Shown: positions 9,806 to 18,133 of the stretch, in pieces | Layout of the letters: each line of letters opens with the position of its first letter | Position numbering within the stretch: position 1 is the first letter of the stretch | Source: Aliivibrio sp. S3MY1 | Lineage (GTDB): Bacteria; Pseudomonadota; Gammaproteobacteria; Enterobacterales; Vibrionaceae | NCBI RefSeq assembly: GCF_028765575.1 | Contig: NZ_JARACO010000019.1 | Span: 1-64,000, forward strand | DNA: 64,000 nt | Direction of reading: 5' to 3' | The notes under the pieces: generated by a model | Seen by the model: the letters and a program-made list of their open reading frames with translations, nothing else | Told to the model about the DNA's origin: nothing | Databases searched by the model: none | Translations under genes and position numbers: made by a program

Positions 9806-10186
9806 ATGAAAAAGCTAGTTGTGGATTTAGACAGTACAATTACATTAGGTGACACCTCTGATTATCGTAATGTATCTCCTAATCTAGAAGTAATTAGACA
9901 GCTTGTTGCTTATAAAGAACAAGGCTTTACCATTACTATTTTTACAGCAAGAAACATGCGGACTTATGAAGGCAACGTTGGGTTAATCAATGTACATACT
10001 TTGCCCGTGATTACTGAGTGGCTAGCTAAGCATTGCGTACCTTACGATGAAATTATTGTAGGTAAGCCATGGTGTGGCAAAGAAGGTTTCTATATTGACG
10101 ACCGTGCGGTACGCCCGTCAGAGTTTGCATCAATGTCATTTGAAGAGATTACTGCGTTACTTGATAAGGAAAAATCATGTTTCTAA
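9806..10186 (+). CDS. HAD-family phosphatase of a polysaccharide cassette
   Basis: A 126-residue HAD hydrolase. Motif I is VDLDSTIT with the nucleophile pair D7 and D9, motif II lies in FTARNMRT, and motif IV is YIDDRAVRP. No cap domain is present, so substrates may be phosphosugars or small phosphates. The open frame extends upstream to 9713, but the ATG at 9806 is preceded by AGGGG at good spacing and starts with the usual MKKLVVDLD, so I use it. The stop overlaps the start of the next gene by 10 nt. It is the first gene of a four-gene cassette ending in a WavE homologue. Confidence 0.85.
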   Translation: MKKLVVDLDSTITLGDTSDYRNVSPNLEVIRQLVAYKEQGFTITIFTARNMRTYEGNVGLINVHTLPVITEWLAKHCVPYDEIIVGKPWCGKEGFYIDDRAVRPSEFASMSFEEITALLDKEKSCF

Positions 10187-11754
10187 TCATGTCATCTGCG
10201 TATGTGGATCAAGCACTGAAATCAGAATTTGGTGCCTTGCCTCCAAGTATGTTGCCACTAGGAAATCGTCGCTTGTTTCAACATCAAGTTACTAGTGCAC
10301 CAAGTGGGACCGATATATTCTTAACTTTACCGGAAGAGTATGAAGTTACAGAACCTGATAATTACTGGCTTGACCAACATGCAATAACAGTAGTTCGTAC
10401 GCCAGCTAATATATCACTAGGTGCAGCTGTGGTTGCAGCATTAAATTTGATTGACCAAAAATCCAATAGTGATTTGCACATATTATTTGGTGACACATTA
10501 ATTACACCATTACCAGAGGGTAACGATATTATTGCGGTTGCAGAAACCAGTGATAATTACGACTGGGCAAGAGTAAGTTCAAACTGTTCGAGTTCTTTAA
10601 TTGAAGAGTCGCTAGGTGATAGTTCAACTCAACAAATAGTGAGTGGTTATTTTCGTTTTAGTCAACCTAAAGAGTTGGTGCGCTCGTTAACACGAAACCA
10701 CTGGAGCTTTATTCAAGGACTTAATGATTATCATGAGCGCATAATACTAACACCCATATTAATCAATAATTGGCTAGACTTTGGTCATATTAATACCTAT
10801 TACCATTCTAAAGTAAACTTCACCACACAGCGCGCATTTAACTCTTTAACGATAACACCTGAGTGGATAGAAAAGAGCAGCCACAAACAAGAAAAAATTA
10901 AAGCTGAAGCAAATTGGTTTAAAGCCATTCCTTATTCGATGCGTGGGTATATTCCACAATATTTAGGTGACTTTTTAACCCAAGACCGGCATTTCAGTTA
11001 CCGCCTAGAATATCTGCATTATACTGCATTAAATGAGTTATTTGTGTTTGGTGAACTGCCAGACAATACATGGTATAAAATTCTAAATAGCTGTTTAAAT
11101 TTTATTGATTTAGAAAAGGTTGAATTATCAGGACAAGACCAAAATGTATTTGGTGAGTTGTTTGGTGATAAAACCGAGCAAAGAATTCAAGAGTATTGTC
11201 AAGCTCAAGGTATTCGAAGCGATGAGGTTTGGATTTATAATCAGCAGTTTAGCGCGTCAATATCTGATTTAATTCAAACCAGTCAGACATATTTACCGTC
11301 ATGTAAACAAGCAAATACCGTGATGCATGGTGATTTTTGTTTTAGTAATATTTTATATGATTTTAGAACATCTCGAGTAAAAACTATTGATCCTCGTGGA
11401 ATATCACCATCAGGAGATGTCACAATTTATGGTGATTACCGTTATGATATAGCAAAGCTGAGTCATTCTATTTTAGGTATGTATGATTGGATCATTGCTG
11501 GGAATTATCGGGTTGAATTCATTCAACGTGAAATACAATTTGAAGTAGATGGTTTGAAAAAACATTACACTATTCAAGAAACCTTTATTTCACTTATTGC
11601 TCAGCGTTATGATATCAGTGCAAAGCAATTGTACGCGATGCAAATTCAACTTTTCTTATCTATGTTACCTCTTCATGCGGATGATGAGATGAGACAAAAA
11701 GCTTTATTTGCGAATGCCTTTCGTATCTACCAATTAATGATAAAAGAAGAATAA
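10177..11754 (+). CDS. Nucleotidyltransferase-like / APH-fold kinase fusion protein
   Basis: A 525-residue two-domain protein. Residues 1-235 resemble a sugar-nucleotidyltransferase (PPSMLPLGNRRLF near 22-34, HILFGDT near 100), but the usual glycine-rich GxGxR loop at the N-terminus is absent. The C-terminal domain has the phosphotransferase catalytic loop MHGDFCFSN (H384, D386) and metal-binding D405 in TIDPRG, as in choline and aminoglycoside kinases. A kinase plus an activating transferase suggests making an NDP-linked small group for LPS decoration; this is inference. A good AAGGA site precedes the ATG. The next gene follows after 5 nt. Confidence 0.75.
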   Translation: MFLIMSSAYVDQALKSEFGALPPSMLPLGNRRLFQHQVTSAPSGTDIFLTLPEEYEVTEPDNYWLDQHAITVVRTPANISLGAAVVAALNLIDQKSNSDLHILFGDTLITPLPEGNDIIAVAETSDNYDWARVSSNCSSSLIEESLGDSSTQQIVSGYFRFSQPKELVRSLTRNHWSFIQGLNDYHERIILTPILINNWLDFGHINTYYHSKVNFTTQRAFNSLTITPEWIEKSSHKQEKIKAEANWFKAIPYSMRGYIPQYLGDFLTQDRHFSYRLEYLHYTALNELFVFGELPDNTWYKILNSCLNFIDLEKVELSGQDQNVFGELFGDKTEQRIQEYCQAQGIRSDEVWIYNQQFSASISDLIQTSQTYLPSCKQANTVMHGDFCFSNILYDFRTSRVKTIDPRGISPSGDVTIYGDYRYDIAKLSHSILGMYDWIIAGNYRVEFIQREIQFEVDGLKKHYTIQETFISLIAQRYDISAKQLYAMQIQLFLSMLPLHADDEMRQKALFANAFRIYQLMIKEE

Positions 11755-11759
11755 TAATT

Positions 11760-12494
11760 ATGATCGTAATTCCAATGGCAGGACTCAGTTCACGTTTTTT
11801 TAAAGCGGGCTATACACAACCAAAATATATGTTAGAAGCTCATGGGAAAACATTATTTGCTCATTCGGTACTGAGTTTTAGCGCTTATTTCAAGTCAGCA
11901 CCCTTTCTTTTTATTGTTAGGGATGTGTATGGAACGCCAGAGTTTGTAGAGAAAGAGTGTAAAGCGTTAGGTATTAGTGATTATCAAGTTATTACGTTAA
12001 ATCAAGAAACAAGAGGTCAAGCAGAAACTGTTGCATTAGGTTTATTTAAAGCGGAACAAGAGCAAGACGAAGATTTAACCATTTTTAATATTGATACATT
12101 TAGACCTAACTTTATTTTTCCTGAGCTTGATAAATTAGGTGATGGTTATTTAGAGGTGTTTCGTGGAACTGGCGATAATTGGTCATTTGCTAAACCAGAA
12201 TCAGCAATAAGTACAAAGGTGGCTCTCACGACAGAAAAAGATCCTGTTTCAGATTTATGTAGTACAGGGTTATATTACTTTAAAACGGTTAATGATTTCT
12301 TTTTTGCATATAACTCTTATCTTGAAAAACCAGTTACAGCGTGGGCGAAAGGCGAGTTATATATCGCACCACTATATAATGAGTTGATTACAGAAAATAG
12401 AGAAATCCATTATCATTTAATCGAAAGAAATGAAGTGATTTTTTGTGGTGTACCAAGTGAGTATGATGATTTCAAAAAGAGCGACAATGAATAG
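11760..12494 (+). CDS. Sugar/alcohol-phosphate nucleotidyltransferase
   Basis: A 244-residue single-domain nucleotidyltransferase. The N-terminus has the loop MAGLSSRF and QPKYML, the counterpart of the GxGxRxxP...KPK pattern, and IFNIDTFRP near residue 113 carries the metal-binding aspartate. Such enzymes activate sugar or polyol phosphates with CTP, GTP or UTP in the cytosol. It lies 5 nt after a fusion protein whose own nucleotidyltransferase domain lacks the loop, so this gene may supply the activity. Its stop overlaps the wavE-like gene by 8 nt. Confidence 0.8.
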   Translation: MIVIPMAGLSSRFFKAGYTQPKYMLEAHGKTLFAHSVLSFSAYFKSAPFLFIVRDVYGTPEFVEKECKALGISDYQVITLNQETRGQAETVALGLFKAEQEQDEDLTIFNIDTFRPNFIFPELDKLGDGYLEVFRGTGDNWSFAKPESAISTKVALTTEKDPVSDLCSTGLYYFKTVNDFFFAYNSYLEKPVTAWAKGELYIAPLYNELITENREIHYHLIERNEVIFCGVPSEYDDFKKSDNE

Positions 12495-13425
12495 TAAAAT
12501 TGACAGTAAAGATATTTCGATTATTGTTCAAGGGCAGTTATTTAAATCAGAGAAAAGCTCAACGTTAGATGTATTGCTGTCAATACGAAAGAACTACCCT
12601 AATGCAGAAGTGATTTTATCGACATGGAATGGAAGTTGTATTCCAGCTGAATATTTATCTTTATGTGACCAAATTGTATTAAGTGATGATCCTGGCGATG
12701 GTACTTATGGAAAAACACCATTAAATATTAACCGTCAAATTATTAGTTCAAGAGCGGGATTAGAAAAAGCAACTCGTTCATATGCCATTAAAACAAGAAC
12801 TGATCTGATTTTTACGTCGAATACTCTTGCTCAATTTATGGGATTAAACTTAGAGCGATCTCCTGAATTTAGCGTTGGTAATGGACATATCTGTGTCGCT
12901 GATTTTTCTACGCGATCTCATGTTTCTGGACTGAAAGTACCATTTTGGGTGTGTGATTTTGTTTATGCGGGTAGAAGAGAAGATGTAACCACAGTTTTTG
13001 ATGTAAAGTTATATTTGAAACATGACTTTGAATATTATCTAAACAATCCAAAACCAGAGTACATGTATCGTCAGAGCGATGTATTCCAATACACCCCTGA
13101 AACATATTTTGCATATTATTACCTGAAGCAAGGGAGAGATATCCCATTTGAAAATAGTTATGACAGTAATTCTGTTGCAATGGGGTTGTATTGCAATCTA
13201 TTAGTTAATAATTTTATTGTTTTGGGTGAGAAACAGCTTGGTGTTACCTCACTGAAATATCATCTTCCTATTCATCCCCCAAGAAAAATAATGACTTATC
13301 CTGTGTGGGCTATGTTGTATTCAAAGCAATATAGAAGTCGATTACCACGACCTAATTATCTTCAAAATTTAGTTGAATATGTAAAATACAAATGCAACAA
13401 GAGAAGAAAAAGTCCGTTTAAGTGA
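12487..13425 (+). CDS. wavE: WavE-family LPS biosynthesis protein
   Basis: A 312-residue protein matching the WavE lipopolysaccharide synthesis family first named in the V. cholerae core (wav) cluster: DISIIVQGQLF near residue 8, TWNGS near 45 and a TRTDLIF motif near 100, which resembles the acidic motif of GT-A transferases. It is thought to be a glycosyltransferase or phospho-transfer enzyme on the core; the reaction is unproven. Its ATG (12487) overlaps the stop of the previous gene, so the reading frame extension to 12445 is discarded. It converges on waaF. Confidence 0.85.
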   Translation: MNSKIDSKDISIIVQGQLFKSEKSSTLDVLLSIRKNYPNAEVILSTWNGSCIPAEYLSLCDQIVLSDDPGDGTYGKTPLNINRQIISSRAGLEKATRSYAIKTRTDLIFTSNTLAQFMGLNLERSPEFSVGNGHICVADFSTRSHVSGLKVPFWVCDFVYAGRREDVTTVFDVKLYLKHDFEYYLNNPKPEYMYRQSDVFQYTPETYFAYYYLKQGRDIPFENSYDSNSVAMGLYCNLLVNNFIVLGEKQLGVTSLKYHLPIHPPRKIMTYPVWAMLYSKQYRSRLPRPNYLQNLVEYVKYKCNKRRKSPFK

Positions 13426-13453
13426 TTTTCGATGAGTAGAATATTTATTCGTG

Positions 13454-14488
13454 CTAAGAGTGAGTTATTTTTGTTAATACGGTAGATGGCTCTAACTCTT
13501 TTAAGCACTTTAAATGACCTAGAGGGCATTCACGCTTAAAACAAGGACGACACTCAATATCAGTGCTTACAATATCGACTTTCTCTGCCAATGGAGGAGT
13601 GTATTTTGGTGATGTTGAGCCATAAACGCCAACCACATGACACCCCACAGCAGCAGCAACGTGCATTAAGCCTGAATCATTACTGACAACCGTTTTACAA
13701 GCAGCAAGTAGATCAACCGCTTCAATTAAACTGGTATCACCAGCTAGGTTAAATACCGCTGTTTGGTTATCTGCATCCACTAAAGCTTTGATACTCTCAG
13801 TTGTTTCCTTATCTTTGGCAGAGCCAAATAGCCATACTTGATGGCCTTGGTTAATCATTTCATTAGCAACAGCCGCATAGTGTTCAACAGGCCACTGTTT
13901 TGCTGGGCCAAATTCAGCCCCTGGGCATAAGCCAAGAACAGATTTTTTGGTCGATAAAGAGAACTTTGTAAGAGTTGCTTGCTGAACAACAGTATCAATC
14001 GCAAGTTTAGGGCGTGGCAAGTTTTCCAGACCACCTAACGAACTTGAATCAATCATTTCAGATTTAGGATGAGCTAATGCTACATAGCGCTCAACCATGT
14101 ATTGGAATGCTTTTTTATTTGGACGTAAGTCGTTTAATAGCCCATAACGCATTTCACCTTTCCAACCAGTACGAACTGGGATCCCTGCAAACCAAGGAAT
14201 AAGTGCCGATTTTGCAGAATTCGGGCAAATGTAAGCGTGTGTATAGTTATTATTTTTTAACTCTTTACCAAGAGCTCTACGACCTAACAGATTGAAATTA
14301 CCATGACCAAGAGGCATTTCAATCGCTTGGTTAACCTCAGGCATTCTTTCTAAAATCGGTTTACACCAAGCTGGAGCCATCACATCAATAACGGCTTCAG
14401 AGTGTTGTTTTTTTAGCGTGATATACAGTGATTGAGACATCACCATATCGCCAACCCATGATGGGCCAATAATTAGGATTTTCATCAT
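13454..14488 (-). CDS. waaF: ADP-heptose:LPS heptosyltransferase II
   Basis: WaaF adds heptose II to heptose I of the inner core from ADP-L-glycero-D-manno-heptose. The 344-residue GT9 protein has ILIIGPSWVGDMVMSQSL at the N-terminus, PGAEFGPAKQWP near 192 and NDSGLMHVAAAVG near 265, all classic WaaF positions, and a cysteine-rich C-terminal patch CRPCFKRECPLGHLKC typical of this enzyme. It ends a minus-strand group with the GT25 gene and hldD, which makes its donor sugar. Confidence 0.95.
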   Translation of the reverse strand: MMKILIIGPSWVGDMVMSQSLYITLKKQHSEAVIDVMAPAWCKPILERMPEVNQAIEMPLGHGNFNLLGRRALGKELKNNNYTHAYICPNSAKSALIPWFAGIPVRTGWKGEMRYGLLNDLRPNKKAFQYMVERYVALAHPKSEMIDSSSLGGLENLPRPKLAIDTVVQQATLTKFSLSTKKSVLGLCPGAEFGPAKQWPVEHYAAVANEMINQGHQVWLFGSAKDKETTESIKALVDADNQTAVFNLAGDTSLIEAVDLLAACKTVVSNDSGLMHVAAAVGCHVVGVYGSTSPKYTPPLAEKVDIVSTDIECRPCFKRECPLGHLKCLKELEPSTVLTKITHS

Positions 14489-14500
14489 ATTACTCGTTTG

Positions 14501-15220
14501 TTAATAAGGAGCTTTAACCAGTAAATCTTTAAATTGTTCATAAAGGCGAAAGGATTCAATGTAGCATTTATCTAATAAAGTTATGCCTGTTTTATCTTTT
14601 CGTTTAGTTCCAATAGTTGATTGAATTTTGGCTCTAAATATTAAATCGGGGTAAGTGCAATAAGTTGTTATCCCGTGTAAATAGGGTTTTTCCATGTAAT
14701 CATCAACGGGCTCTATAAACTGACTTGCTTTAGATATAAATGCATTTGCAGCTTTTGGAGTTATGATATAGCCCATAATACCGCAGGTCCGTTTTAAATA
14801 ACGAATGATTTTATAGCTATCATCGATAGGTTCTATATTTTTAAATGTTTTAGGCTTTGTTGCACATAATTTTAAAAAATCGAATTTTGGAGAAATAAAT
14901 TCAAGCTTTTGAATATAATCTTTCAGTTGCTCTGAGATATTACAATTATCTTCTAGTATTAACACTGCTTCATTTTCTAAAAGACAGCGTTCCCATGCGA
15001 TATGGTGACTTGAGAAGCATGCAATTTCAGAGTCTAGTAATTTATAACCAAAACGTTTACGTGTTAATGCTTCATTACGACGTTCGCTATAGGTAAAGTT
15101 TGGTATTGAAGCATCAACCGCATCAATAAACTCAAATTCAATACTAGCATCATCCAATTGTTTCTTAATACGCTCACGGCGATCAACCGAACGTTTTAAA
15201 CTGATAACAAATACTTTCAT
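14501..15220 (-). CDS. Family 25 LPS glycosyltransferase
   Basis: A 239-residue GT25 protein. The N-terminus VFVISLKRSVDRRE, the central SEIACFSSHHIAWE and LILEDN are the family hallmarks; the EDN triplet holds the metal-binding acid. Family members add galactose or glucose to LPS core or lipo-oligosaccharide. The ATG at 15220 gives the usual MKVFVISL start; the ATG at 15229 three codons earlier is equally possible. It lies 12 nt before waaF and is separated from hldD by a repeat element at 15243-15380, which may attenuate read-through. Confidence 0.86.
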   Translation of the reverse strand: MKVFVISLKRSVDRRERIKKQLDDASIEFEFIDAVDASIPNFTYSERRNEALTRKRFGYKLLDSEIACFSSHHIAWERCLLENEAVLILEDNCNISEQLKDYIQKLEFISPKFDFLKLCATKPKTFKNIEPIDDSYKIIRYLKRTCGIMGYIITPKAANAFISKASQFIEPVDDYMEKPYLHGITTYCTYPDLIFRAKIQSTIGTKRKDKTGITLLDKCYIESFRLYEQFKDLLVKAPY

Positions 15221-15242
15221 ATCACCCATATACCAAAATAAT

Positions 15243-15380
15243 TCTAGAAACTAGAAACTAGAAGTTCAAGAGCGGTAGCGCTCTTGAACTTAATTTTCTT
15301 TCTGAAATCTGAAATCTGAAACCTAGCTCTTATAGAAGCAAAGCGGTCTAGTCTCTAGTTAGCAAAGCGTATAGTTTCTA
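15243..15380. repeat. Inverted-repeat element, copy 2, with a perfect hairpin
   Basis: The hldD-GT25 spacer begins with tandem CTAGAAACTAGAAACTAG, then a perfect 11-bp stem (15264-15274 with 15279-15289, loop GTAG), a tandem CTGAAAT run and the right arm GAAGCAAAGCGGTCTAG...CTAGTTAGCAAAGCGTATAGTTTCTA. The last bases on the plus strand supply the hldD stop codon (CTA at 15378-15380). Confidence 0.88.
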
Positions 15381-16319
15381 CTTATTCACAATCGCCATAT
15401 ACTCAGCAACACCATCAGCCACTGACTTAAACTCAACATCACAGCCTGCAGCACGCAGCTTAGTTAAATCGGCTTGCGTAAATTCTTGGTAAGCGCCTTT
15501 TAGATGCTCAGGGAAAGGAATGCTTTGAACTTCGCCTTTACCATGATGTTTAATCACCGCATCAGCAACAGCGCGGAACGGTTCAGCACGGCCAGTACCA
15601 CAGTTGAAAATTCCAGATACACCGTTTTCTAAGAACCAAAGATTAACCGCAGCAACATCACCAACATAAACGAAATCACGCTTAAACTCATCGCTACGTT
15701 CAAATAACTTAGGATCTTCACCCGCATTCATTTGGTTATTTAAATGAAAAGCAACCGAAGCCATCGAGCCTTTATGCTGTTCACGAGGACCATAGACATT
15801 GAAGTAACGGAAACCCGTAATTTGAGAAACCGTTTCACCGTGCGCTTCAGCATCAGCCCATAGGCGACGAACGTAGTTATCAAACTGTTGTTTAGAATAA
15901 CCGTAGACGTTTAATGCGCCTTCATGCTCACGTTCTTCAACAAACGTATCAGTATCGCCATAAGTTGCAGCAGATGATGCATATAAGAATGGGATCTCAC
16001 GCTCGATACAAAAATGAAGGACTTCTTTAGAGTATTCATAGTTGTTCATCATCATGTATTTGCCATCCCACTCAGTGGTAGCAGAGCACGCACCTTCATG
16101 GAAAATAGCATCAATGGTACCAAAGTCATCACCCGCCATAATTTGCGTAATGAAGTCTTCTTTATCCATGTAATCAGTGATATCAAGATCAACTAGATTC
16201 TTGAATTTCTTGCCATCTTTTAGGTTATCGACCACTAAGATATCGTTAAAGCCGTTGTCGTTTAAAGACTTAACAATGTTGCTGCCAATCATGCCAGCGC
16301 CGCCAGTTACAATGATCAT
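15378..16319 (-). CDS. hldD: ADP-L-glycero-D-manno-heptose-6-epimerase
   Basis: HldD inverts C6 of ADP-heptose, the last step before LPS heptosyltransferases. The 313 residues start with the Rossmann motif [11 protein letters not shown], and contain [13 protein letters not shown] near 93 and YGYSKQQFD near 140 with the catalytic Y-x3-K. In V. cholerae the same gene (gmhD) marks the left edge of the O-antigen locus. The stop codon TAG is formed by the end of the adjacent repeat element, so the C-terminus may differ slightly from relatives. Confidence 0.97.
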   Translation of the reverse strand: MIIVTGGAGMIGSNIVKSLNDNGFNDILVVDNLKDGKKFKNLVDLDITDYMDKEDFITQIMAGDDFGTIDAIFHEGACSATTEWDGKYMMMNNYEYSKEVLHFCIEREIPFLYASSAATYGDTDTFVEEREHEGALNVYGYSKQQFDNYVRRLWADAEAHGETVSQITGFRYFNVYGPREQHKGSMASVAFHLNNQMNAGEDPKLFERSDEFKRDFVYVGDVAAVNLWFLENGVSGIFNCGTGRAEPFRAVADAVIKHHGKGEVQSIPFPEHLKGAYQEFTQADLTKLRAAGCDVEFKSVADGVAEYMAIVNK

Positions 16320-16420
16320 TTTGATACCACGATTTATTTAGATAATTGGTGCGATTGTAGCAAAGAAAGGAGTAAAAGGCAGCGGTAATTTTGCGACAAA
16401 GTATTAGTTAGTGGTCGTTA

Positions 16421-16673
16421 CTAGAGACTATACGCATCGCTAACTAGAAACGATAAGATCTTACTGTTGTGAGTGATTCATGAGATATGAACCGAAAAGC
16501 AAGTTGTAAGTACAATGAATGAAGCGGATTGATTGAGTATCGAATGCTTAATGAATACAAATTGAGTTATAAAAGTTAAGGAAAGGAATGTACTAGTTAG
16601 TAATGTGTTTAATTCATCAGTAATACTGGCTTTTATAGTATCTAGTCACGTAGTTAGCGAAGCGTATAGTTTA
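16421..16673. repeat. Inverted-repeat element, copy 3, in the hldD-rjg gap
   Basis: The 371-bp gap between divergent hldD and rjg holds a left arm CTAGAGACTATACGCATCGC (16421 on) and a right arm ending TAGTTAGCGAAGCGTATAGT (16651-16670). The interior of about 170 bp is AT-rich and unlike the other copies; I see no gene in it. The promoters of hldD and rjg probably lie in the flanks. Confidence 0.8.
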
Positions 16674-16690
16674 TTTAAAAAGGACCACCA

Positions 16691-18133
16691 ATGCCAACAC
16701 AATCACAAAACTCAAACTTGGAAATAAACCTCAAACATTATGGTGGAAAACTCGGCGTCACTGGATCTTGTCACGAGCTCAACATTAATAACAACAGCAA
16801 CCATTATGGAATACTCATCGACTGCGGCTTATTTCAAGGTAAAGATGCAAAAGATAAACACGGCAATGACAAAAAACTCGATATCGAATTTTCCATCTCC
16901 CACCTAAAAGCATTAATTCTCACCCATACCCACATCGATCACATTGGCCGTTTACCTTGGTTATTAGCAAAAGGCTTCAAGCAACCCATATACTGCACAC
17001 CAGCAACCGCCGAGTTAGTCCCATTAATGCTAGATGATGGTTTAAAACTGCAACTCGGCCTAAACAAAGGCCAAAGAGAAAGAGTATTAGAATTAATAAG
17101 AAAACAGATAAAACCTATCCCCTACAACCAATGGCATCAAATTAAGCTCACCTCTAAAGCTAAACCTTCTCGCTCTAAAAGTTCTTGCTCTTCCCTGAAA
17201 GCGAAGCGTCCTGAATCCTTAAACCTGCTCTTAAGATTCCAACCCGCCGGCCATATTCTCGGCTCTGCTTACGTTGAAATCAAACTTCCCAACAATGAAA
17301 TCGTCGTATTCTCAGGCGATTTAGGGCCATCAAATACGCCATTATTGCCCGATCCAATTCCACCAAAACGTGCTGATTTATTAGTAATAGAAAGCACTTA
17401 TGGCAACAAACTTCACGACAGCGTAGAAACCAGAGCAAAACGCTTACAGCAAATAATAGATCGTTCATTACAAGATGGTGGCGCAATCATTATTCCTGCT
17501 TTTTCTGTAGGTAGAACCCAAGAGCTACTGTTTGATATTGAGCACCTAATCCACCATCAAAAAATTGACTCAAAAATTCCTATCATTCTAGATTCCCCAT
17601 TAGCCAACAAAGTTACCAAGCAATACCGCCGCTTCAAAAAACTCTGGAGCAAAGAAGCCAAAACCAAGCTAAATAACCAACGTCATCCACTTAACTTCGA
17701 ACAATGCATCACCATCGAAAGTCACACGGAACATATGCAAATCGTCAACCGCCTAAAAAGCACCGCTGAGCCCTGCATAATAGTCGCTGCCAGCGGTATG
17801 TGCGCCGGAGGCCGAGTAATGAACTACTTAGAAGCCTTACTCCCAGATAAACGCACCGATATTATTCTTGCAGGTTACCAAGCCCATGGCACCCTAGGCC
17901 GAGATCTGCAAAACCAAAAACCAAGAGTATGGATTGATAACCAACCAGTAGAAGTCAATGCACAAATCCACACCATGTCAGGCTATTCAGCCCACGCCGA
18001 TCAAGCAGATTTAATAAAGTTTGTTGAAGGGATTGAAGAGGGGAGGAAAGAGATTGTTGTGGTACATGGGGAGGACAGCGTGCGCGAGGAGTTTGAGAGG
18101 GTTTTGGAGGCTAGAAACTATACGCTGCGCTAG
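16691..18133 (+). CDS. rjg: MBL-fold beta-CASP RNA/DNA metallohydrolase (Rjg-like)
   Basis: A 480-residue metallo-beta-lactamase/beta-CASP protein of the CPSF-73 type. The zinc motif HTHIDH is at 79-84, H188 lies in PAGHILGSA, SGDLG follows, and the beta-CASP motifs PAFSVGRTQE, ASGMCAGGR and SGYSAHADQ are intact. Homologues cut RNA. In V. cholerae the homologue rjg marks the right edge of the O-antigen locus. Two oddities: residues about 154-181 are a basic, serine-rich insert read through a repeat-family sequence, and the last residues ARNYTLR and the TAG stop are read from the next repeat. Confidence 0.9.
   Translation: MPTQSQNSNLEINLKHYGGKLGVTGSCHELNINNNSNHYGILIDCGLFQGKDAKDKHGNDKKLDIEFSISHLKALILTHTHIDHIGRLPWLLAKGFKQPIYCTPATAELVPLMLDDGLKLQLGLNKGQRERVLELIRKQIKPIPYNQWHQIKLTSKAKPSRSKSSCSSLKAKRPESLNLLLRFQPAGHILGSAYVEIKLPNNEIVVFSGDLGPSNTPLLPDPIPPKRADLLVIESTYGNKLHDSVETRAKRLQQIIDRSLQDGGAIIIPAFSVGRTQELLFDIEHLIHHQKIDSKIPIILDSPLANKVTKQYRRFKKLWSKEAKTKLNNQRHPLNFEQCITIESHTEHMQIVNRLKSTAEPCIIVAASGMCAGGRVMNYLEALLPDKRTDIILAGYQAHGTLGRDLQNQKPRVWIDNQPVEVNAQIHTMSGYSAHADQADLIKFVEGIEEGRKEIVVVHGEDSVREEFERVLEARNYTLR
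17183..17220. repeat. Repeat fragment inside the rjg coding sequence
   Basis: The stretch TTCCCTGAAAGCGAAGCG followed by TCCTGAATCC matches the repeat sub-family seen between genes at 49757-49790 and 51254-51290. It is in frame with rjg and codes part of residues 165-177, just before the conserved FQPAGH motif. Confidence 0.75.

Noticed and set aside
12445-12486. Longer N-terminus for the WavE homologue
   Set aside because: It would overlap the preceding gene further; homology starts at the ATG 12487.
17280-17486. Open frame antisense to rjg
   Set aside because: It is a shadow of the conserved rjg coding strand and has no ribosome site or homology I can recognise.
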